Of a stretch of DNA of 64,000 nt, positions 57,945-64,000 are shown in pieces (the stretch's first letter is position 1; each line of letters opens with the position of its first letter). The stretch is from Trematomus loennbergii (taxonomy: Eukaryota; Chordata; Actinopteri; Perciformes; Nototheniidae), in NCBI GenBank assembly GCA_012861695.1, contig JAAOOA010000066.1, positions 1,390,419-1,454,418 on the forward strand, in the 5' to 3' direction. Made by a program: the position numbers and the translations under genes. The notes under the pieces are model-generated. The model made no database searches and had not been told where the DNA came from. It was given only the letters and a program-made list of their open reading frames with translations.

Positions 57945-59091
57945 ATTGTATGAGAGAGGTTCCAGGTTGAATTGAGGCGAATATTTGTAATGTTCAGAGG
58001 TTGTTGTGTTTAATATTCATGAGAATATTTGTCATTGTTCAAATGATAATAAACAAACATATAAAGCATATTTGTCCACTCATATGTTGATAAGAGTATT
58101 AAAAACTTGAAAAATATCCCTCTAAGGTACATTTAGAACAGAAAAAAAAATGATGAAATAATTTGCGATTAATCGCGATTAACTATTGACAATCATGCGA
58201 TTAATCGCGATTAAATATTTTAATCGACTGACAGCCCTATATAAACATAACAGAAAAACAAAAAGGACATCATACAGCATATTTACAGCGACTACAGTTT
58301 ACATAGCTAGTAACATTTACAGGTTCCAACAGTTTCCGATTGGATAGCATCTATCCTTGCTTTAAAATTTTTTTAGTGGAACCAAATTGCTCAGCTTCCA
58401 TTCCATTTGCAGACTGTTCCAAGTTAGCGGAGCTGCGCATCTAAAAGCTATCTTCCCTAAGACAGTCCTAGCAGTTGGCACATTTAATAAAACCACAGCA
58501 TTCGATCTCAGGCAGTAGCCACTTACAATTCGCCGTGAGATCAGGGAGCAGATGTAGGATGGAAGTTTCCCTAACATGGCTTTGTATATAAAAATGTACC
58601 AGTGACTGAGCCTCCGTACAGTTAGTGAAGGCAAACCTGCACTTGCATACAGGGTACAGTGATGGGTTAATACTTTACAGTTTGTCACAAATCTCAGTGC
58701 ACTGTGATAGGCGGCATCTAACTTGATCAGGTAATGGGCAGGTGCATTCATATAGATCAGATCACCATAGTCCAGTACAGGTAAAAAGGTCACAGTGACT
58801 AGCCTTTTTCTGGCCTCAAGCGAGAAACAGGACTTGTTCCTGTAAAAGAAACCTAGCCTAACCCTCAGTTTTTTAAGCAGGTTATTGACATGAAGTTTAA
58901 AAGTGAGACAATCATCAAGCCAGATACCAAGGTATTTGTAACAGGTAACCACTTCAAGTTTTATTCCTTGCGTAGTTACAATATCTAAAACAGGCTCTGG
59001 TGTCTTTTTAGCTTTTGAAAAGAGCATTACCTTGGTTTTATCAACATTTAAAAGAAGCTTAAGCGCTGAGAGCTGAGTCTGAATAATGAGA

Positions 59092-60260
59092 AGCTTAAAT
59101 TAGGTTTTTTCTATCAATGTGTAACAGTTATCAAAATACTCATTAAAAGAAGGACAAGGAAAGAATAAAAGAAAAGGCCTATAAACAACACATTATGTAA
59201 TGACTCAAGAACATTTTCATGTAATTATGTAATAAAACCCACATTTTGTAATAATCTGCTGCATTCTGTAACAGCCTGAACGCAATATAAAATACATTTC
59301 CCTGCATTTTGTAATAAATTATTACATTTTGCAATGGTTATTACAAAATGCGTGAGTTGCCCTTTTAAAAAACTGTAATATTCATTATGTAACCATAACC
59401 AAACTGTAAATATATCCCAAAATTGATGTTGATATACATGTTGGCTAATGAATATGGTAACACTTGATCTAGTTTTGGCCAATGAAAGATATTCTACTGA
59501 AATATTTTTAAATTATGAGTAAGGATGATTCATGGTTGAATAAATAAATAAACAGTTGTAATGTTATTGTTTGCAAACTCATATTGTAATAACCACAGCA
59601 ATATGTAATAATATATTTCAAAATGTGGCGACATGTATTACATATTTGCATTGAACTTGTTACTACATAATGGGCAAATTAACAAAAGGAGGTGTTATTA
59701 TGAAGGGAAAATGTATTACATTTTGTATAGGTATAGTTAATAAATTATGCATTGTTATTTCATACAGGGCCAAAAAGAGCAGTCTGTTATCCTATTTAAC
59801 AATCTTGTTTTTTTTGTTTCACCTGGTGACAACTTTAAACATGAGCTGATCACTCATTAAAACAAGGTCCGGAACAGGGCCAAAAAAACAGTCTTGTACC
59901 CTATTTAATCGTCCATCTTGTTTTTTTCGTGCCTTAACTCACAAATTCTTGTGTTAATGGATATCTGATGTCTTGGTCCCTGGATGGTGGTTTACTACAG
60001 CATCTGTGGAACAGAACAATTACAAATAATTAGAAGTTCACAAAAGACAGCAGGAATTATAACAATATCCATAATATCTATATTAAAGCATGGGCTGGCT
60101 TGGTGAATAATGTGGGAATACAAATAGTGGAAGAATAGGCTTTGTACATTTTCGTCTGAGTGTGGCGCTACTGGTTGGTATATTTTATGGAATTTGGACC
60201 AAGCATCTGCATCTGTAACAGTTCTGTTTAAAACTTTTAAAAATGTAATTGCATTCATCT
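59092..60260. other. Intergenic, AT-rich, with a 110-bp direct repeat
   Basis: Many TTTTGTAATA / TATTACAAAATG words at 59240-59720. CAGGGCCAAAAA...CAGTCT...CCTATTTAA followed by CTTGTTTTTTT occurs twice (59765-59815, 59875-59928). No gene is supported. Confidence 0.5.
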
Positions 60261-60264
60261 TTAA

Positions 60265-60603
60265 AGGTGGGGTAGGTAAGTTTGAGAAACCGGCTTGAGA
60301 TACACTTTTTGTTATATTCCATGGAATGCTCTTAACATCCCGATAAATGTCATCTGTGGAAGCCGTGGTACTGTAAAAAGCACGACCAATATTTTAGCCG
60401 GCCCGGCTGAAATGACTGGATGGCCTACCTGCCTGTCAGCCTTCCATCAGTGCACAAATGTATCTCGTGCCCTCATTGGTCATGTGCGCGTTTGTGTGTG
60501 TTGGAGGAGGGGCTCTGTAAGGAAGTGGCAGATTTTTTCCGGCTGTGTATTTTCAAATTCTAGCGATCTCGAGCCGGTTTCTCCAAAATTACCTACCCCA
60601 CCT
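60265..60603 (-). mobile_element. piggyBac-like MITE, copy 2 (TTAA-flanked)
   Basis: Seen: TTAA at 60261-60264 and 60604-60607; ends AGGTGGGGTAGGTAA and TTACCTACCCCACCT, a perfect 15-bp inverted repeat. Reverse complement of 319-699 over most of its length (CATTCCATGGAATATAACAA, CACAGATGACA, TTTAGCCGGGCCGGCT). 339 bp, against 381 bp in copy 1. Confidence 0.9.
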
Positions 60604-61225
60604 TTAAAAGACTACTTTTATTGAATGAGAGTTTTACCTAGCACAATGAGCCTGGGGTGGTGGAAGGGAGAACTGGGCCTCGGCATCGGCAGGAGTTGTA
60701 GTCGCCTATGAGTATTAGAATTTAGATGAACAAAGGCATAGAAAAACCCTGAAATATGTACTGACACAAAGCTACAACCCTCGATTTTGTAAGTAGTAGT
60801 AGTAAATACATACGTATATACAATATACAACAATACGCATAGTGCAATTAGCAGTACCAGTAATAAAATAACTGAATAAATAGTAGTAGAACCTTTATTT
60901 AGTCAGGAAAATCAATTAAGAACAAATTCTTATTTACAATGATGACCTGACAGGAGGCAAAAGGCGTCCTGAGGGGATGGGGTTTGGGAGGAAAAAAAGA
61001 AAAAGAAAGACTCCGGGCACTACAGAACCCAGGAGACAACACAATGACACAGAGCAAGATGACAGGCATAGCAGTTAAACATATAAAATCTCTAAAACAA
61101 TATTGCTGTGGTTCAATCTGTCATTAAAATAATATAGAACATTCATCCATTCAATCATTCATTCATTCATCCATTCATTCCTTCATGGCAAGGATAACTA
61201 AGCTGAATAGTGAATAAAGTGATAT
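60604..61225. other. Intergenic with a LINE-tail fragment
   Basis: 60889-60960 (AACCTTTATTTAGTCAGGAA, then CAATTAAGAACAAATTCTTA) resembles a common fish LINE 3' end in reverse. (ATTC)n-like tract at 61140-61185. Nothing else. Confidence 0.5.
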
Positions 61226-61229
61226 GTGA

Positions 61230-62145
61230 AAAGTAAAATTACAGTGAAATTAAATTCCTCACCACTGCGATCTGGCTCCTCTGTCCTCGTGTCTTTTGGG
61301 TCTGATTCCTCACTACTGATGTCTGCCTCTCTGCATGGGCCCTCTCTCCTTATTTCTTCTGCCTCAGTCACCACTGCTATCTGGCTCCTCTGTCCTCTTG
61401 ACTTGTGGTTCTGCAGGCTTAGTTCGACCTATGAATTTCAACAATGCTCCTGTAAAATATATAGATATAGTATTATGGGTCAACATTAAAATAACATGCA
61501 CTGGAGAGCAAAATGTGAAATTCCATTGACTGTAGGCTACATATTATCCACACAATTGTCAGCAGGGGCAATAACAACTAAAATGTGAACTAACTTGAAT
61601 GCATTAGTCCACAACACATAGCCTAACTAATGTTAGCCTACATAGTTACTAACATCAGAACACATAGACTAACTGTGGTTACATTACTTAACTAGCTCAT
61701 CATCTTCACCAGTCAGAAAATGTCCGTTAGCCGTGGGGCTAGTTTCCGCTATGTTAAACTCCATTGACTTATGCTAAAATGTTAGCGATCTAAAGGTCCG
61801 CTATTTTTGGCTGTTTTGGATCGACTTCAGTTGACTGTAACATCGAAAATCTTCGAAATTCAATGTTCACAAAGCTGCGGACCGGTTATACACTTATACA
61901 CGAGGGAACTAACATAGCTAATTTAACTAACGTTAGCTAATGTAGCTGTTGTAGTGCCGAGAGACGGGACATACGGATTAAGCAACTAGACTACTTGTAG
62001 TGTACATGCAGAATTATTTCAATTTAAAATAGTTTTAAATGCTCACACACATACCTGACTCTCGTGCTGTATTTTCCTCTCGTTTCTTTTTAATTTTCCG
62101 TTTCGAAGCACCTGATGAATGCTTTCTCTTTGACAGCGCCATCAT
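61230..62145 (-). pseudogene. hAT-type (ZMYM-like) transposase, N-terminal exons
   Basis: Two exons by reading the minus strand: 62145-62055 (MMALSKRKHSSGASKRKIKK, then KREENTARES) with donor GAGTCAG|GTATGT, and 61449 onward, acceptor TTTTACAG, giving ALLKFIGRTKPAEPQVKRTE. KRKHSSGA(S)KRK...ALLKFIG is the usual N-terminus of ZMYM1/hAT transposases of fish, including the intron. In exon 2 a frame change occurs near 61378, after EEPDSSGD; a 12-residue phrase (RTEEPD(S/R)SG) is repeated beyond it. The rest of the protein is not found to the left. It is a truncated, probably dead copy. Confidence 0.6.
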
Positions 62146-62417
62146 CAACAGACAGAGGCGGCAACGCAGATTTGAATCTGCCAATCAGATCAATCTATTG
62201 CTGGAGAGGGGGGGGGCCTCCCCGAAATCTGTGAGATTGATTGGTGATGATCACTGGCACGTAATGTGTCCAATGAGAACGTTAACACGTTCGAGTTATG
62301 TTTAGCGAAGACGGAGGTCAGCCACTGTCAGCTTGAAGTGGCGCATTCGATTACTGTTTGGGCTGTCTGCCGTGGATGGGCTGCATTCCACTCCAAATAG
62401 CCGGTCGGCCGTAATAT

Positions 62418-62690
62418 ATGCATATATATATATTATATATATATTGCGTGCATATATGCATATATATGTGTATATATATATGCATATTATATATATGTGT
62501 ATATATGCATATTTATATATGCATATATATATATATGCGTGCATATATGCATATATATATGCGTGCATATATGCATATATATATATATATGAAATATATA
62601 TGCATATTTATATATATGCATATATATATATGCGTGCATATATGCATATATATACATTATGCGTGCATATATGTGTGTGTCTGTATATAT
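62418..62690. repeat. (AT)n / TATATGCA-rich microsatellite
   Basis: About 270 bp of ATATATGCATATATAT with GCGTGCATAT interruptions spaced at roughly 35-50 bp; self-complementary and able to form cruciforms. Isoleucine/tyrosine-rich frames across it are artefacts. Confidence 0.95.
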
Positions 62691-62699
62691 TTATAAACT

Positions 62700-64000
62700 G
62701 TATATTATTTTCCATCATTCAATGGACAATTTGTACTTTTTTAATATATACCATCAAACATATGTTATATAAAGTGGGTAACTAACGAAGTGAGATAACT
62801 GTTTATGAATATCTGTTCAATTTTATGTAAACTTGTGTAACTCATGAAAGATAAATGAGTGTTTCAATAAAACTATTACATATAAAAATGTATAGTGCAG
62901 TTTTTTTCATTGCAATATTTTTTTTTATATGTATCAATATACAATACATGGTCCATGCATATATTGCAATATATTTAAAAATATAAGGACTACTTTCCCA
63001 TCTATGGAAATGTATGATCCAGTATATTGTATTATATTTACCAATATATTACAATATATTTTTGTTTCATAAGGACTATAGTTTATTGAAGTAGTTTTCA
63101 ATAAAGTGTGTTTCCTGTTTTATTTTGAAAAGTTTTTTCCCCCTGTGTCATGTCTGGTTTCACTTCCTGTCTTTGTGTTTCCCGCCTTTGTGATAGAGTG
63201 GCGAAGTCCCTCCCCTTCCGGTGGACCTCCATGGGACCTTATTTCGGAAAAATTATGTATTGAAGTCAATGGAGAGAGAAAGATTATCTTTCGATCCCGT
63301 TTGAATTGTGCCACGAATTACACATATGATGTTTGTCAATTTAAAAGATAATTTTGCAAGTCAAAAAAAATAAAATGTGTCGTAAAACTGTCAAGTAACA
63401 CATTTGTTTGTGTGAAACACTCAATGAACTACATCTCTGGTCAACAACAGACATCACCAAGATGGCCGTCACTACTGTCTTGTCAACAAAACGATTGACT
63501 ACCCTCACTATCACCACAATGAAACACGTCCAGAAGAATGTCATGCAAAGCTGCCTGCCTCCTTTGATTCTCTCTGAACTGCCTGGTCTTTTTAATTTCA
63601 ACCATTTGTGCAGATAGCATGAAGTAGAAAAGATCGCCGATCGCTGATGCTAGCGTTAGCGTTAGCATTTCTCCCCCGGGCTTAAATTGTGTATTATAGA
63701 ATGATCACACCGGTGACAGTACTCTTCAAAGGGTTCACGAAATATGACTACTACTCTTACTGTTTAACATTTTGGGTTACTTAATGTTACTTCATGTTAA
63801 GGCTAATAAAAATAACAAGGCTGTAATGCTAACTAACGTGCTAGCTACTAGCTAGGTAGCTAACTTGATCAAGCCACTCCTGTCCTTTCATCAGACGGGA
63901 AGCAAAAGAACGAGGAAGACCCATTGCTGGTATGATAACAACCTGGTACTAAGCACACAGGCATCTTGTTAAAGTTATCTTATCTTAGTCAGCGCCATAT
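62700..64000. other. Intergenic; fragment of the LTR family
   Basis: 63107-63195 (TTTCCTGTTTTATTTTGAAA, then TTCCTGTCTTTGTGTT) resembles 32180-32260 of the solo LTR. 62880-63070 has ATATATTGCAATATATT words. GCTAGCGTTAGCGTTAGC at about 63650. No gene is supported. Confidence 0.45.

Noticed and set aside
61051..61529. Plus-strand frames at 61226-61529 as a gene
   Set aside because: The minus strand carries the recognisable transposase exon over the same bases; plus-strand frames are shadows.
62302..62785. Tyr/Ile-rich frames of 88-150 codons on both strands
   Set aside because: Produced by the TATATGCA-rich microsatellite.

Overview
The window looks like a piece of ray-finned fish (probably percomorph teleost) nuclear genome. 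The evidence is a spliced GABA-A receptor alpha-subunit gene with vertebrate exon sizes, long introns, CA/TG microsatellites, a tRNA-derived SINE with a LINE-like tail, and a dense mix of hAT, piggyBac-like, Tc1, LINE and Ty3/gypsy elements typical of fish. Nothing points to a prokaryote or a virus.

Left 29 kb (minus strand): seven consecutive coding exons of gabra2 (GABA-A receptor subunit alpha-2; subtype by residue matches) lie at 28771-28704, 26376-26267, 21262-21195, 10023-9803, 8633-8551, 7764-7621 and 6002-5850. All have GT/AG borders and continuous phase (847 nt, 282 codons). They encode the signal peptide, the ligand-binding domain, the Cys-loop, TM1 and the first residues of TM2. 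The exons for the rest of TM2, TM3, the loop and TM4 must lie beyond the left edge. A probable 5' untranslated exon ends at 29008. Introns carry many transposons. Intron 3 (11.2 kb) holds a LINE (10256-14165) cut by a hAT-like element, which is itself cut by a second hAT-like element. It also holds a 1-kb minisatellite that changes orientation.

Right 35 kb: no host gene was recognised; this is gene-poor 5' flank built from nested mobile elements. 30.98-33.03 kb: a TIR element holding a BED-finger hAT, which holds a solo LTR. 33.04-33.6 kb: a Charlie-like hAT transposase fragment. 33.86-36.18 kb: a LINE 3' part split by a GC-rich TIR element. 38.97-39.46 kb: a TTAA-flanked MITE. 42.27-50.05 kb: a foldback element with about 0.95-kb, near-identical inverted arms, its left arm split by a young Ty3/gypsy retrotransposon (42933-47677) with apparently identical LTRs but two frame breaks. 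50.4-51.85 kb: three successive tandem arrays and an LTR-like tail. 52.0-53.0 kb: the second copy of a piggyBac-like element also found at 4.4-5.5 kb. 53.89-55.40 kb: a dead Tc1 element. 56.2-59.1 kb: a LINE with a hAT inserted, itself carrying another hAT. 60.27-60.60 kb: the sibling of the MITE at 0.32-0.70 kb. 61.2-62.15 kb: a spliced N-terminal fragment of a hAT (ZMYM-like) transposase.

Many insertions were dated relative to one another by finding intact target-site duplications by eye; these give the nesting order directly. The best candidate for something undescribed is the foldback element at 42.27-50.05 kb. The rest is known element classes in informative arrangements.
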